From: Gavia stellata
Lineage: Eukaryota; Chordata; Aves; Gaviiformes; Gaviidae
Reading direction: 5' to 3'
Assembly: GCF_030936135.1 (NCBI RefSeq)
Contig: NC_082594.1
Coordinates: forward strand, 124,472,668-124,536,667
DNA length: 64,000 bases
Below, piece by piece: positions 34,101-49,100 of the stretch. The notes beneath the pieces are model-generated. The model had not been told where the DNA came from and made no database searches. It was given only the letters and a program-made list of their open reading frames with translations. The position numbers were made by a program, and so were the translations under genes. Position 1 is the stretch's first letter. Each line of letters starts with the position of its first letter.

Positions 34101-37100
34101 GAGATTTTTGAATTGTTTAGTCAGCCGTGTGGCATTGTGTATTGCAGACAAAGCCGCTTGGGTCCACAGCAGTTCACTGTCTTTGCGCATTTTCCTCTGA
34201 GCTGGATATAGTCCTTGAGTGCAGTGGTGGGTGAACGTGCCCAAACTCCTTGGCTTGTGTGGTGCCACATATTGGGATCAACAGCCAACTAGTATGGCTT
34301 CTTTCCAGTATCTATTTTAATAGCAATTGCTGCATGTTGCCTATCTCGCTGCTGCGACATTAGATCAGTATATGAACGAATTAAACCCCTTTGTCTGGAT
34401 ATACTTATGTTGATACTTATTCTGAATTGATCGAAGCAAAGTATGTAAAAAGTAATTTTTGTGGTACTGTGCATCTGTTGCCTAATAAATCTCACTATTA
34501 ACCTACAGTAAGTCTAATATGTTTCACGCCAGCTGTAGTGGACAGGCGTAGAAAACTCTTAAACATGTGTAAAATAGCGCTAGAACGATTGTTAGACTCT
34601 TGGCAGCTCGTGTGCAGCTCGCTTATTCGTGGTAGGTGTGAATGACAAACTCCTTTAGAATGAAGGTGACTGATGGAGTACGCTGACAAATTGTACCGTA
34701 AACTTGAGTTTAATTATTTCTAACTATAATGCGTCCTTGTTTGTGCTCTGAATTTACATCTTAAGCTCTTATGGACATACTTTTTCTCACAGTGGTTTTA
34801 GCGCTAGGGAGAATCTTAAAACCATTTATACTTGGTTAATGCCTTTCAGTATAGGTCTGAGATAAGACTAAACGTGAACGTTAGTCAAAAAAAGAGGGAA
34901 GATAGGTATTCAGTAACAGCAGGTATTCAGAAAACACTTTTTTTTGGTATCTGATCTCATCAAGAGGGTCCTCTCACTTGGAGAGGAAAAAAGATGTCTA
35001 GACCAGGGCTGCTGTTTTTTTTTTTTTTTTCAAGTTGATAAATTAAGATGGCTGGAACAGTAGTCCCTCTCCATGTCATCTGTCAGACAAGGGCTCACAC
35101 AAATCCTTTTCAACCAAAAGAAAATGCTGAAACTCGCTGCTCGTGCTTCTGTTGTGAATCACTGTCGTCATCGGCTGGCAGCACATTTCTTGTTCTGCTT
35201 TAAAAAACAATCTCCCTCAAATACATGAAGTTCTGAACTGCTAGTTTAACTATATTGACATTGCTGGGGGTTACTAAGCTTTATTGTTCTGGCAGCTGGC
35301 AGTCTGTTGCTGTCAAGTCGCTGTTGTTTGCATGCAGTTTCTGAACATTTTGTGAGGAAAGCACATTTGCTGAGATTAAAGTAACAGTTAAGAAATTTTT
35401 GTCAGTGCTGTCTAGTCTTTAGACAGTTAGCAATCTGCTTGTTTAGTTACCTAGATAACGGAGTGCTTCTCAAATACACAAGTGTCCTTTGGCTTAAACT
35501 CTGTTTTAAGACTTGTTAGTGAACAGTTGCTGAAAGCGGTCCTAAGTACCGAGATGTTGGTTTTTTTATGTAACTGCAGATAACTTCTGAGGTATTTGTT
35601 TATACTGCCTTGGCAGATAATTGATTATAAACTTCCATTCATTTTATTGAGCTGGTTTGCTGGTTGCACAGGTTCTTTGACCAGAAGATGACAAACTGAG
35701 AGTTTTTCTTGCTCTATATGGACTTACACCTTAGGGACAAAACGTGTCCAGTGCACCACATAGAATGGCAGTGGGTCAGGTGAGGAGAAGCAGTGAAATT
35801 GGAAAATAACATCCATAATTATTCCATTTGCAAGAAAATGGAAGAAGGTCTGAGGCTTTTTGATTACTTCTGCATGAGGTACATGAAATTTGCTTGCATT
35901 ATCAGTTTCTTATTTGTGTACCTCTTCAGTGTAGCAGTTGTGAAGGACTGGAGGGCTGAGAAGCAGCAGCTTAAAAAATTTGGGCAGGGTTAAATCTAAG
36001 GCTTGACAAACTCAAAAACTGATCTTATGCTAAGAATTAATTTTCATATTCTTTTTTGTGCTATTATGAAAAGATATTGCAGCATATAATGTGACATACA
36101 TTCTTTAGTATCTTTAAAAAAACAAAACACCAACACCACAAAAAGCCCCCACCCAACAACAAAAACATAGCAAAGCAAAAGAAGAGACTCATGAGATTTA
36201 GCTTTTTAGTGGTTTTGGCTTCATCAGGTTATACTGCAGTTAGTTAAATCGAATATGTAACTTAAACAGAAATTATCAAGCCTTTTTTTAAAAAGAAAAA
36301 GGCTACAAATTCTTAAAAATGTCACAAAATTAAAAGCTGTATTTTTGTTTGTTTTGTTCCATAAGTTGATCACTTGTATACCAAAGCTGTAAATTAATCC
36401 ACTATTTTCTGCTGTGTTTTCTATGGTAAGAGAGTTTCATGATCGCTAAGAAAATATATCTAATCAGGATCATTATTTTAAAAAAGAGTTGAGTTTAAAA
36501 CTTGGCATTGTGTTTTATCACCATTTGGGCTTCAAGACATAGATACAACGTTTTGTTATTTTTAATGCACAATTTCTATACAGGCTGTGTGGGATCCATT
36601 TTTCATGGGTATGAGATGCTAAGCAACTCTATTTTTTCATCTAAGTCCTTATCAGAATGGGTTTATTGATGATACAGAGATGTATCAGCCATTGCATTTA
36701 AAATGGCAACTCAGCGGTGTCTTGCATGCGTACTGAGGACTATAGCAGAATAGCGTGACTAAGGTTGCAGAGATAAGCCATCTAAGAGGTAGGAGTCTAG
36801 TTTAGGGCAACATAAACAAAAAAAAAGTTTATTTCTTTCTTGCCATGGGCATTATTGCTGACTTTATTACATGATGGCACGTTGCGCTCTAACTCCTGAC
36901 TCCCTACCCCCAAATTTCTTGCATGCGTGGGGCAGAGAGTAACCATGGTGTTATTGGATGATTCATTTCTGTATAGTTGGTTGTGTGGTCTGTGGTCCTA
37001 CTACTGTTATTCAAAGCTTACTCTGATAACGGAGTTACTAGTTTTAATGGGTTTTCCTGTGGCCGATACTCTCTAAAGTCTTTGGTCCCCGTTGCAGGCA

Positions 37101-40100
37101 CTTGGCCTTGTCTGAAGACTTCATGCCTCCCAAGAACCAGCAGAGCACCAGTGACAGCCCCAGAACTACAGATTTCTTGCTTCCAGTTACAATTCCTATC
37201 CCACACCTGACACCGGAGCAGCCACTGCATTTGGATTTTATCCAGTAGTCCTCATCCGTAGCATGTGCCTTTAAGCAGGAACTGCAGTTCAGGGCTGGCA
37301 AAGTGCATAGGATGGAGCGGACAGACTGGTCAGCCTGGGGCGCGTATTGGGGTCATAGATCCCTGCACTAAAGGAATTGGCAGTGATCGTAAAGTAGTAA
37401 TCTAGTTGTAGTGTAGGCTTAATCTCTGTAGTTTTAAATAATTTTCCTACTGGGGATACACTTCTAGATGTTACAACGTGGCCCACGTCTTGTGTTTTTC
37501 TTTTTGGTACCAAGTAAATTGGAACAGTGCTGAATTTTGTAGATTATTTCACAAAGACATTTCTAATGTGATTTGCTGTAGAAATGCAGAAGGGAAAATT
37601 CAAGCTGACTTTCATGCATTTAAATTTGTCTGCTGCATATGCATAACCCTTCCCTTAGTTAAAAGAGAAGCATTGTTGTATTGGGAGCTAAATTTAGGAC
37701 ATACTTGAAGTTAATGTAACCTTTTCAGACTTGGGTTAAGTTTTAAAGAAACGACTTTTCAAATACACAGTTGCTTGTCTCTCAGGAAAAATATTTGCAC
37801 TCTAATTCTGGTTTGTGTATCCATAGAGTTACACACAGTGTACGAAAAGGGGTGAAGTTAATCTTTTATCAATTTGAATTTAAATCATTAAAAACCAAAA
37901 ATCTAAAAGCCATGCAGATTATCTTGTTCTGTGAACAATGGAGATGGTGCAGATTGATTTCCTATAATCCCACTGATTGGTGACCTGGGAGAGAAGAGCT
38001 TTTCTGGCAGTAGGAATGTTTAAGAAATTTTCTCCCTTATATGGTTTCACTGGTAAGTCTTTCCTCAGGAGAGTGCCTGTAGGATACTTTTGTTCTATTT
38101 GAATGCCTGTTTTTACGTGGGAGCTAAGGCTGGCATCCATTATCTGGTTCTCTCATGTTACGATTTGGAAACCAGGCCTTAAAAGAGGGGTTGTACAGAA
38201 ACTCCGGGGTGCCCTTCAGGTTTTTGGTTTTAAACATCATATAGATGCTAAGAATGATCAGACTGGCATGAAATGAGCAGACATTAAGGAAAACAGGCTG
38301 ATGAAATGCAAAGATGCTTTCAAGTTTATCTTACGGCAATCTGGGCGTAGTTTGACACTGGTGGTGGATGAGGGGGGAAGAGGAGGCAGAAGTATGGTCA
38401 AAGAACAGCATTTACAATTGCCAGCAAATCCTAGATGATCTTTTCAGCGCGTGTGATTCACCAGGTGAGATGTAGTGAACCCTGCAGCTGTTGTTTAAGG
38501 CATTATTGCCCCCAGTTGGTACTCCTTCCCTGCTCAGAGAGGTTGGTAGGATGGCATGTGTGCTCATACCTCTGTTCATTTTGGTCTGGCAGGTTAGCCT
38601 GAACTGCCCCAAAATGCTGATCCTTGAAGCTGGACTGTGAAAGAGGAGCAGAAATCCAGAAGATGAATGTTAGGATCTTTTGCAGCTCTCTATTTCTTGA
38701 ATGTGGGTCATACCCCTTTGATAAAGAGGGGCTTTTTACATCTGATTCCTTCTAAACCACAACATTTGATAACTGATCTGTAAATCTAGGGGTTACAGGT
38801 AGCAACGCTGGTTTCTGCAGAAATGCAGATGATGAACAGGCAGTCCAGAACGTAAAGATTCATATAGCATGGTCGCAGGCCAGTTAGCAAAGTTTTCCAT
38901 CCTCTGCTAAGAATGACAGACCATGATGATCCAGCACTTTGTATTAGCGGTTGGATGAAGCAGGTTGTGTGAAGATATAGAGGAGTTAGCTGTAAAGTTA
39001 GTTGATTTGTCTAGTGTATAGAAAGCAAAACAGCTTTGTTTTCGCTACAGGTTTTATTTGCCGTGCTCAGTAAGCCTTTCCACAAAGTGTTTTCCATATT
39101 TAATTCATAGTCTGCTGAGTCAGCTCTGGTCTTAGAGGCCCTGTGTATTTCAGTAGGAAACTTTTCCTATTTGAATTGCTTTGAGGGTTTTGTTGTCTTC
39201 ACATATTTAGTCTTTGGAGAAATAACTTACCTCATTGGTTCTTCTGATCACCAGTCACGTAAGGTTAAAACCTGTTTAGCTTTCCAAAGAGAAATCACTG
39301 CATTGTTTAATACCATTGTAGTGAATCTTCTTAAAAGTTTGTCTCCTATCTGATACACTTGCAAAAGAAAATCTATTGTGTTTTTCCAGGAAGTGGAAGG
39401 AGGGAGATTTTCAGAAGTCCAGGCTACAGTTTACCACTCAGATCTATTTTATATCTTTAAAGATCAGTCCTTAAGGTCATAGCTTGCATGCGGTGATGCT
39501 TTTCTTATTTGAACTGACCCATCACTTTCTTTTTCAGAGCCCTCTTGATAGAGCCCAAGCAGCTAAGAACAAAGGAAACAAATATTTTAAAGCAGGAAAA
39601 TATGAGCAAGCTATTCAGTGTTATACTGAGGCTATCAGCCTGTGCCCTCCTGAGAAAAACCTTGACCTTTCTACCTTCTATCAAAATAGAGCTGCTGCCT
39701 ATGAACAACTGGTAAGAAATGAAAGACAATTATGTGTTTTTACTAAAAAGTTGCATTATGGATTGTGTATTTTGTCACTTCTGTCCACTGAAAGATCCCA
39801 GGTGGTGATATCTGCTGCCTTCAAAACAAGATGCTGTTGCTTGCAGCTATTTTTCACTAGCTCATTATACTTTTCCACATATAAATAAAATTATTTTCTG
39901 TTAACTATTCTCAGTCTATCTTATGTAATTCTTATGTGTCCCTTTCTTGTAAGACAAGGTTTTAATTTCCTATCCTCTGGAACACTTTTCTTGTATATAA
40001 GTTAATTTTGCTTCCCTCTACTAGAGTGTTTCTTTAACTGTTAGGTGAAAGGCCCAATATTTTGGAAGGATGCTACTTCAAAAATTAAACAAAAAAATCA

Positions 40101-43100
40101 CAGAAATCCTACCGAAGCCCAAGACCTAAATTTTGCATATGTGGAAGTAACATTTACTTGATAGCTGAGTATGCGTGATACTAGTTTTAGAAGTCACCCA
40201 GTGTTGTTTATTATGGTATCAGTAGATTTGCTTATGAGGTCGAGTTGGTGAGCTGTATAAAGGAGTGGGAAAATTGGCTTTGTACAGTCTGAAGTATGAA
40301 GTGAGAGACTGTGATTAGAGGAATCTAGTCTTGAAAGTTAGAGGAGAGATAAAACAGTTCTTGTCTAATCAAATACTACTTGTAACACTAATTCATGCTG
40401 TAATGAATCCCAAATGTATGTGGTTCCTCTTTTTCAGTTATTAGAAAGGTGTGTTTTGATAATCAATTTTGCAGGTGAATGGATTTTCAGTTGTTAATAA
40501 CCTTGACTGGCTCTACTTCTACATATTCATTTATCATCCCTTTGTAGTAACAGTTTAGGAAATTGAAATAACAAATTCTTTTTTAAAAAAGTGTTTTAGC
40601 ACTTCGTTAAACTTGTTTGTTGGTTTTCATTATGTTTTCGTCTTTTCTTTTCTATTTGTTTTGTACCAGTCTTTCAGTCCCAATGTTACCTCCTGCAAGC
40701 ATCCTCGCATCAACTCATTATCTTCTCCCATGTGCTTTGTACAACTGTCTGGTTTCGTTTTTCTGTAGGAATTCCTTTTCTGTTTTGTGGCTCTTCTGGT
40801 GCAGGTGGCTTCCAGTGATGCCTGGCAGTTTCTTACTGAGAAACTTGCAGAAATAGAAGCAAGCAGGTAGAACCAGAGCCCTGGGAACTGCAGCTACTGT
40901 TAGGTGGGCATGACCCTGGAGTTGGTAGTGGAAAGCTAATATAATGCAGCCGAGTAGGGCCTCTCTCATTGTGTTGTTTTCTACCCACAGCAAAAATGGA
41001 CAGAAGTGGCACAAGACTGCACAAAGGCTGTTGAGCTTAATCCTAAATATGTAAAAGCTCTCTTCAGACGTGCAAAAGCTCATGAGAAGTTAGACAATAA
41101 GAAGGAATGTTTAGAAGGTGAGTATCTATCTCTTAATGTATATACTTAAAAGTGGAATTAGCTCAGGCGCTTCGGAGAGGATAACTTCTGGGATTGTTTT
41201 GGTTTTACTTCTGTAACTACCGTAATACAGAATTATTTATTTAAATTTTATTCATAAATATTATTTAATATTTATTCATAGCTACTGCAAATACATTTTC
41301 TTCTCTTGTAAGAAGAAACCTTTTCCCGTTTTTCAAGCGGTCATCTGGTTACATCCAAAATAGCTGCTGAGAAATTGATGTTATTGCAGCCACTCAAGGT
41401 ATTCTTTTTCCAGAAAAGTCCCTACATTTTAGAATAGAATTCAGGTAACATGCTGAGTGGATAACCCAGGCAACAGTCGTTCTACTTCCATACAGTAACA
41501 AGATTTCTTCCCTGTTTGTTTTAGAGAAACAGTACTACTACAGAAACCAAGGTGTTTTTGCAGGTGGAGATATGTGGTCAGAAACAAGAGTATTACAGTC
41601 ATGTAAAAGCATTTGGCAGGTATTAAAGGGAAAACAGCTTCAGTAGCATTTTGTTCTGATGTATAATTGTTATGAAAACTGGAACAGATGTTCTTCAAAA
41701 CACTTTTCTTAATATTAACACTGTGTATTTGGCAGAAGCTACTGTGTCAAATCCTTCCAAATACTATTCCTAACAATACATTTTGAATTGTCAGGAAGAT
41801 GTGACTGAGAAGGCATGACAATTAAGGAGTACTGCAGGTCAGGTGTGTTGTCTGAAGGCACTTTTGAACCAAGGGACACTGTTTGAAAGGACACATTTAT
41901 ATTTCATCAAGTGAAATCATTCCTGCTGATGTAAGATTAAAAGGCAAATGAAATTTTCAGATGTGCTCATTATCAAAGGAGGACAGAAAATAAGGCAGTG
42001 ATCTGCTTGGCAAATCTAACTGTTAAATTAGTTTCATTATATATGACAGCTAAGAATTAGGTCTGCTAAATTAGAAGGTAAATAAGATGTGGAAATTTTA
42101 TTTATCTATTTATTTATCTGCTGGCAGAATGCCTTTCTGTCTTGTAAGACTGTAGTGACTAGAAAAGGACTACTTAAATTATTTAGTGTAGTCCTTTGCA
42201 ATCACTGATTGAGCAACAGCTGCACTTCCAGAATGCTATAATAAAATCTAAACCTTATGTAGTTGCGATAAACTGACAGATGATAAAAGCTGCAAGAATG
42301 GTCAAGTGTCCCTGCCATAGTAAGATAGCTTTTAAATGTAACTCCTTTTTAATGTTAGTAGCAGTAATGTTTGTAGCAATTATTTTCAACCTTAATTGGT
42401 GTTTGATTTTTAGCTTGCAGTTTTTTCAGATCTGAAAATGACCTGCTTTTTCTGAACTACACCAGTTTTCTAATACAATACTGCTTTTACCTGCCAACCA
42501 TTTATGGCCAGTAAACTCCCAGGAAGTAGAGTATGTCCATGTAGTGGAGAAAAGTAAAACCAAACAACCCCAAAAAAACCTCACCACCACCAGCAAAAAA
42601 ACCCTTCCAGCAATTCCTGGCACTGTAATTTGGGAAGATGTTGCTGCCTCACCCTAGTCCGGGCACTAGTTTACAGTTGTCCGCTTTGGGCACAGCGTGT
42701 CTGCTAAGGTGGTATAGTACAGTATTACTGCACGCTATCTTTCACGCTCTTTCTGGGGATAGTGTGTTTTCCCGGGAACTCTGATGTGCTCCTTGACCAT
42801 GCTAGAGTTGTGGGGAGCTTCTGTATAAATGATGGCATAATAGTACGTATAGGGTGTAGAATTACAGAAACTATGCTTCAACTCCAGGGTAAGACACTTG
42901 CTTTTCAAGTGTATTCAAACAATACACTGTTTGAATTTCAAGTCCAAACTCTGTTCATCTTTACTGATGTTTAAGTGAAAATTAAATAGGAGAAATCAGT
43001 GGTAGTATTACATAAACTAGAGGATCCATAGAAATAACGATCATGTACCATAAGAGCGTATTTCACACTGCAAAGCGTGATTCGGGCAGCAACGGGTTAA

Positions 43101-46100
43101 CATTTGCAGAGGCTCTATGTGTGAATGAAAGTGATACGATATGGGCTAGCACTTTAAATAGGCCAGCAAGCTATTTCTCTTAAACTTGCTCCATTCCGAA
43201 ATTACAGAGGTGAGCAGAAAAAAATTTGAGATGTAATATGGGAGGATTTCTTAAACTGAGGAAGAAGTGAGATGTGATTGGACTGAATGTGAATTTTAAA
43301 AGTAGAAAATTAGGACCAGTCCCAGAAGAGAACCTGTGTAATACCTTTAATGCAAACATAATATGAACATAATTACTAACCCCACAGTTTCAAAATGTGT
43401 ACCTCCAGCAGGGGCTTTCAACATTTTCACTGTTCATCTGTATCTAGATAAAAACATGAAGATAAAAATAAATGTCATTTCTTCATTCACTGTCATGAAG
43501 TCCGTTTATCCCAAGGAAATAATTTTGGATACAAATTTGTATCTTGGAAAACATGGTAAATACAGCAAACTGGAAACAGAGGCTTTTACCCTCAAAAAGG
43601 ATGTTTATTAGTTTGACAGTGACTCATTGTAATAGTGGCACATTTTAGTGTACTCCAGTGACTATCAGAATTTGTCTTTAATCTCACTTTTGTATGTTGT
43701 TTCCTAGATGTCACTGCAGTCTGCATTTTAGAAGCCTTCCAAAACCAGCAAAGTATGTTATTAGCTGATAAAGTTCTTAAACTGCTTGGAAAAGAAAAGG
43801 CCAAAGAGAAATACAAGGTAGGACTTGTGATATTGCTGACAAATTCTGATTTCACCTGCCTGGTTGTTGAAACGTTGATTGTTGGCATTCTGTCAATTGT
43901 TGTAAGCAAGTCACTGTCTTCATCTGCTGAACTGTAAGAGTAGACACGAATGGTTTGTACAAAGCTACTGTTGTACCGATGTTTTCCTTTAGGACCTATC
44001 CAGACTTTTTGAAACCTCAGTAGGGAGGAGAGGCCTATTTCTAACAATTGTTTCCCTTTAATAATCAAGTTCATTGTGACATTCGGGAGACACCTAAGTT
44101 GGTGTGCTGCCTTACATGGGGCTCTTCTGGACTTGCAACATAATGGAAAGAGGGTATGTTGGAACAGCAGTAGCCAAATGTTCAGTTGCACATCAGGAGC
44201 TTGAGTTAGGTATGTGTGAGATAGGAAGGTTTATAAATAGTGATTGAAAATGCATTAAAATGTTGGTTCCACATATAATGAGTAGCTTAAAATGAGAAGA
44301 ATGATGATTGAGGGCCTTTTTCCCCCAGGTTAGTCTTGGTTTTATAAATAGAAATCTCGTGTAGGAAAGATTAAGGTTGGGGGCTTTTTAAATTTAAAAA
44401 AAAAGAAAAGCAAAAAAGCATTGCCTAAGAAAAAATGATGCAGTGCGAAGTCACATGTTTTTATTAGCGGTCAGTCTCCCTGATTCTGTCTTGAGAAATA
44501 AGCCTTCATCTCCTAACTATCACAAATTACTTGTGACATTCCGTTGCGGGCTGTTTCTGTTCCATTTCTGTAAATAGGTGCTCATACTTGTACTTTTTGG
44601 TTTTGGCACTCAGATGTCTTTGCGTTAATGGTTGGAAACTTCAGGAAGGAGAAATATGGAAGTATAGGGGTAGCCAGGAGCAGTCATTTGAAGTGGTTGC
44701 AGATTTACAAAAAAGTTGGGACAGGTATTAAAACATTCTCACTTGTTAGAACTTTCTTGCTTGGTTTTTGTGGCGATGGTTGAGGTACTGAACTCCATGT
44801 TGCGTTTTGAGATGCTGAATTTCTTTCCTATAGAAACTCACATAAATGTGTGATGTCAAGGTAACAAAAATGAATCATCCTGTTAGCGTGTGGTGCTAGC
44901 ATCATAGAATAGGTGTGCTTCAAATAGGCAGTATTATGATAGAACTTAATAGAGAATTTCAGAAGAGTGCATTCAGACTTTTCTTGCAGGAGAGATTGAA
45001 TTGTAATTCTTCTGTGCTGTGTTCATTTTGAGCAAGAAATATTTTTTGGCTGTAGACAGGATTTTGTACCTGCAGGGTGTTACTTCTGGGACTTCAAGTA
45101 AATGTGTGGTATCTGGGCCAAGCTCTACGTAGAATTAGGATATTGCCTCATTAGCCTTCATTGTAACGATAGACAGTGGCTTCTCTTGGACAAGTTGGAG
45201 GAAAGGGCAAATTGCCATTCAGAATCTACTTGAAATTAGGCTCATGCTTAACCTGCCAGCTTGCATTTTTCACCCAATTTATGTGCACACATACTGTTTA
45301 GTACATCTACCCAATGTCTTATGATATCCTAAGAGTCCTCATTTCTAGCCACACATGCAGAAAGATATTATCTCCTTCCTCCTCTCCTGACTATCTTCAC
45401 TTTATTTCTGCTGGTGATGGGTATTGAGTTGTGATCGGAAGCTTAAATAATCCCTAAATGTCAAACTGTCAAATCAAAAATATCAAATTTTTCAGTCTAT
45501 CAAATGAGATAGTGGAAAGTCGCACATTGGTTCTTTCATGAATGATTTTTTTTTTGTAATCACATTTGTTCATCCATTTCCATAGTTACCTGATATTTAT
45601 CTGATCTTACCATCTAATGACTTGAAATTACGTTTCTCTGTTTCAGAATCGTGAGCCTCTGATGCCCTCACCACAGTTCATTAAATCCTACTTCAGTTCT
45701 TTCACAGATGATATAATCTCCCAACCTTTGCTTAAGGGTGAGAAATCAGATGAAGATAAGGATAAGGAGGGAGAGGCTTCTGAAGTAAAAGAAAAGTGAG
45801 TGTACAGTACAGTTGGGAATTCTTTGGTATTGGAATTAAGTTTTCAGTGATTTTGACATTCTTCTCAGTGTAACTTGCTGTTATTTTAATAGTACTTGGC
45901 ATGGGAAGTCCTGTGGTAATAAAGTGAGCCTATGAAATGAGAACAGTATTAAAAGTGAAACTTTTATGAAAGCTGACTGGCTAGTTCCAGACTGGAGGTG
46001 GCTTTGATTCACTAGACAGAGGAAGGACAGTAAGATTGGGAAGAAATGCCAAATATTTACTACAGTACCATAGTAAAGCTTAGATGTGAGGACTGGATAG

Positions 46101-49100
46101 TACTGAGTGATGCTTCTGGAGAAAGGAATGTTTTATACTGAAGGAGAGTTTCCAAGGAAGACAGCAAGTTAGTCTTCGGGTTGGAAGGGAGAAGACAATC
46201 TAGGAAAAGGGTCTCCGTTAATGAAAACTGAATTTACAGCAACTGAGGCTGAAAGGTGTTTTATCTTTCTGGAATCAGATTGCACATAAACGTGAGGTTT
46301 GTCCTGCCAAAGAAAAGCTGGAGCTTTTTCTTTTTGAGTGAAGTTTGAGCGCCACATGGATGGTGCTTTAACTTTCTATGCTGTTTTCCAGTTTATTTTT
46401 GGAAGATATCACTGCTGTCAGTATGGAAACCATTGCAAACAGCATTATGAATTTTCTTTTAAAAGTAAGATAGAATGTCTTGATCTACAGGCAGATTCAC
46501 TGAATCCAGGACACTTAGGCAGTGCTTACTGTAATTTTTGCTGTGAAAGCCTTTCTTCCACATATAAACTGCACATTGCTAGGTTTAATATTTCACTTTT
46601 CTGACCTGGAGTTCCACCCCAGCCCTCTTGTTTTAAGGCAGATATATATTATCGCTGTCCTTAATGTGAAAAAAAATTTCAAGGGACAAATGAAGCTCAA
46701 GTTCAAGAGCTTCAAAACATTTTTCTTCTTTATTGCCAATGTAATTTGGGCATTTTTTGTCTAAATTGTTCTCAGTCTGTGGTGGCTCCATCCAGGAATA
46801 TTTGCAACTTTAGTTATAATGCTGGTGGTGTAACTGAGTATAGCAAAAATTAGTCTTTGTTACGATTTAATGAAAAGTCTGACTTGAAATTGCAGTGTTC
46901 AGTGAATGCATGTATATATACAACTGTTCTTACATCATTTACAGCTCTGGCTATTTGAGAGCAAAACAATATATGGAAGAAGAGAACTATGACAAAATTA
47001 TCAGTGAAAGCACAAAAGAAATTGAAGCAAAGGGAAAATACATGGCAGAAGCTTTGCTTCTGCGAGCTACTTTCTACTTACTTATTGGCAATGCAAATGC
47101 TGCCAAACCAGACCTAGATCAGGTCATCAGCATGGAAGATGCAAATGTGAAGGTAAGAATCTGTCACAGCTGGATTGTAGTTTGGGTTGAGAAAACGTAC
47201 AAGAGCTTGTTTTTCCAAGTTGTCAGATACTTTAATGGGAGTGTTCTGGTTTGTTTACCATTTTGTCTTTTTATTCCTGACAAATTGTTTTTTAAGGGTT
47301 TCTTTATTTTTGAGACAGCTGTGCTAAGTAGTACAAACTAAAGAACAGAGGAAGTTACATGAATTGGAGGCTTATCCAGTCTGAAAAATCAGTTCATAAA
47401 TAAGAGAAGAAACATTAATTGTGCTTACGTATTGAACTGCTTCAAAAAATGCTGATCTATTTGTAAGCATAGGGAACGTGTCATGTAAAGGATTTCTTGG
47501 GGGTTGAAAATCCACTGAGGTGGAAGCATGGGCTGACATATTTGGAATTAAGCAAGGGAGTTGATTCATTTAGAGTCAATATGAAATTTATTCCTGCTTA
47601 GAATGAATGAAATCTGTCAGTGGGAGAAACCAGTCAAATGAAAAATTTACTGTGATTGTAACAAAGCCTTAAATCTGGAGGAATGTTGGAGTGGTAATGC
47701 TCTTTTTGAACTTTTTTTACAGCTCCGAGCTAATGCTCTGATCAAACGAGGAAGTATGTATATGCAGCAGCAGCAACCTGTGCTGTCCACTCAAGACTTT
47801 AACATGGCTGCTGATATTGATCCTCAGAATGCAGATGTTTACCACCATCGAGGACAAGTAAGAAACATTAGAGATTTTGTCCCAATACTTGAACATTTCA
47901 ATGCATACCAAAAGAAAAATAAAGATCAGTACATCATCGGAGACACTTCGTACTGTTTGTGGCAGAAAAACATGAACTCTTAATTTGAAACTGTTGCAGA
48001 ATAAACACGCAGTCTAATTTGCAGGTTCTGCTCAGGCAGAAGCAGTTTATTTCTGTAGCTATAGGAAAGAACACAAAGCAACAGGTTCAGCCTTCTATCA
48101 ATACAAACTCTGACTTAAAAGTACTAGGACTTATATACATTTATAGCAGATAAAAGCTGCTCTGTGAAGGGGCCTGATACAGCAGAGCCGCATCTGCATA
48201 GAAGGAAACTGTTACAGGGGATGTAACGTGTGTTCCTGATAGCTCAGCATCTGCAGCACTGTGGCCTAGGCTTGCATCTGTTCACCTCATCCCTCTGTGG
48301 CTTGTGACGCTGCTGTGTCCTTGGCTAATTTCTAGGCCTAGAGAGGCCTACTTCCACAGGACTGTAATATAAAAGGTGCTGGAAGAAAAAGGAAATGCTA
48401 CCATATGCTAAGTCGTATTCATAAGGAAGACTTCCACGGATCAAGTGCCTCTCTCCATGAATTCGTTAGATCTCTTTAGTGCTCAGAAATAAGAATGGTG
48501 TTATGTCTTGATTGAAGGGAAAGAAAGTTTTCTGCAAGTTGACAGTTAGTAGCTTCACAGTAAAGGAAGAGAATGATGAAGTGTGCTCCACTCTTGTGGA
48601 GGAATGAGAATGTAAAAAAAAAAGTTACAATGCAAGCTGGGAAAGCCAAAATGTTTTGACATCCAAATAGTCCACAGGCATTAACTACAGCAAGGCAAAG
48701 CGACTTGAGAAAACAGCATAGTTTTTGGAGACTGAACATAATGCTAAAGCAGTAATGGCAACAGTCTAAAACGCAAGCATTCTCAATCCCTTACACACGG
48801 ACACTGCCTTTTTGTGCATGAAGCCAAAATTTCCCTGGTGGTTCTGTTCTTTTATGGCAGTGATTTTCAGTCATGGGTTTTATAGGTTTCTAGGCAGTTC
48901 TATGGAGATTATATGAGTAAATGACACTAATTGAATTATCACGTAAGTGTCTGAAGCACAGATTAAATGCAGAAATAGGATTTTTTTTTCATTCTGGCTA
49001 GCTGAAAATCCTGCTTGACCAAATTGAAGAGGCTGTGGAAGACTTCGATGAATGTATCCGATTGCGACCCGATTCTGCCTTGGCTCAAGCACAGAAATGT

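Noticed and set aside
47717-47911. Minus-strand frames over TOMM70 exons
   Set aside because: Complement of real exons; no independent evidence.
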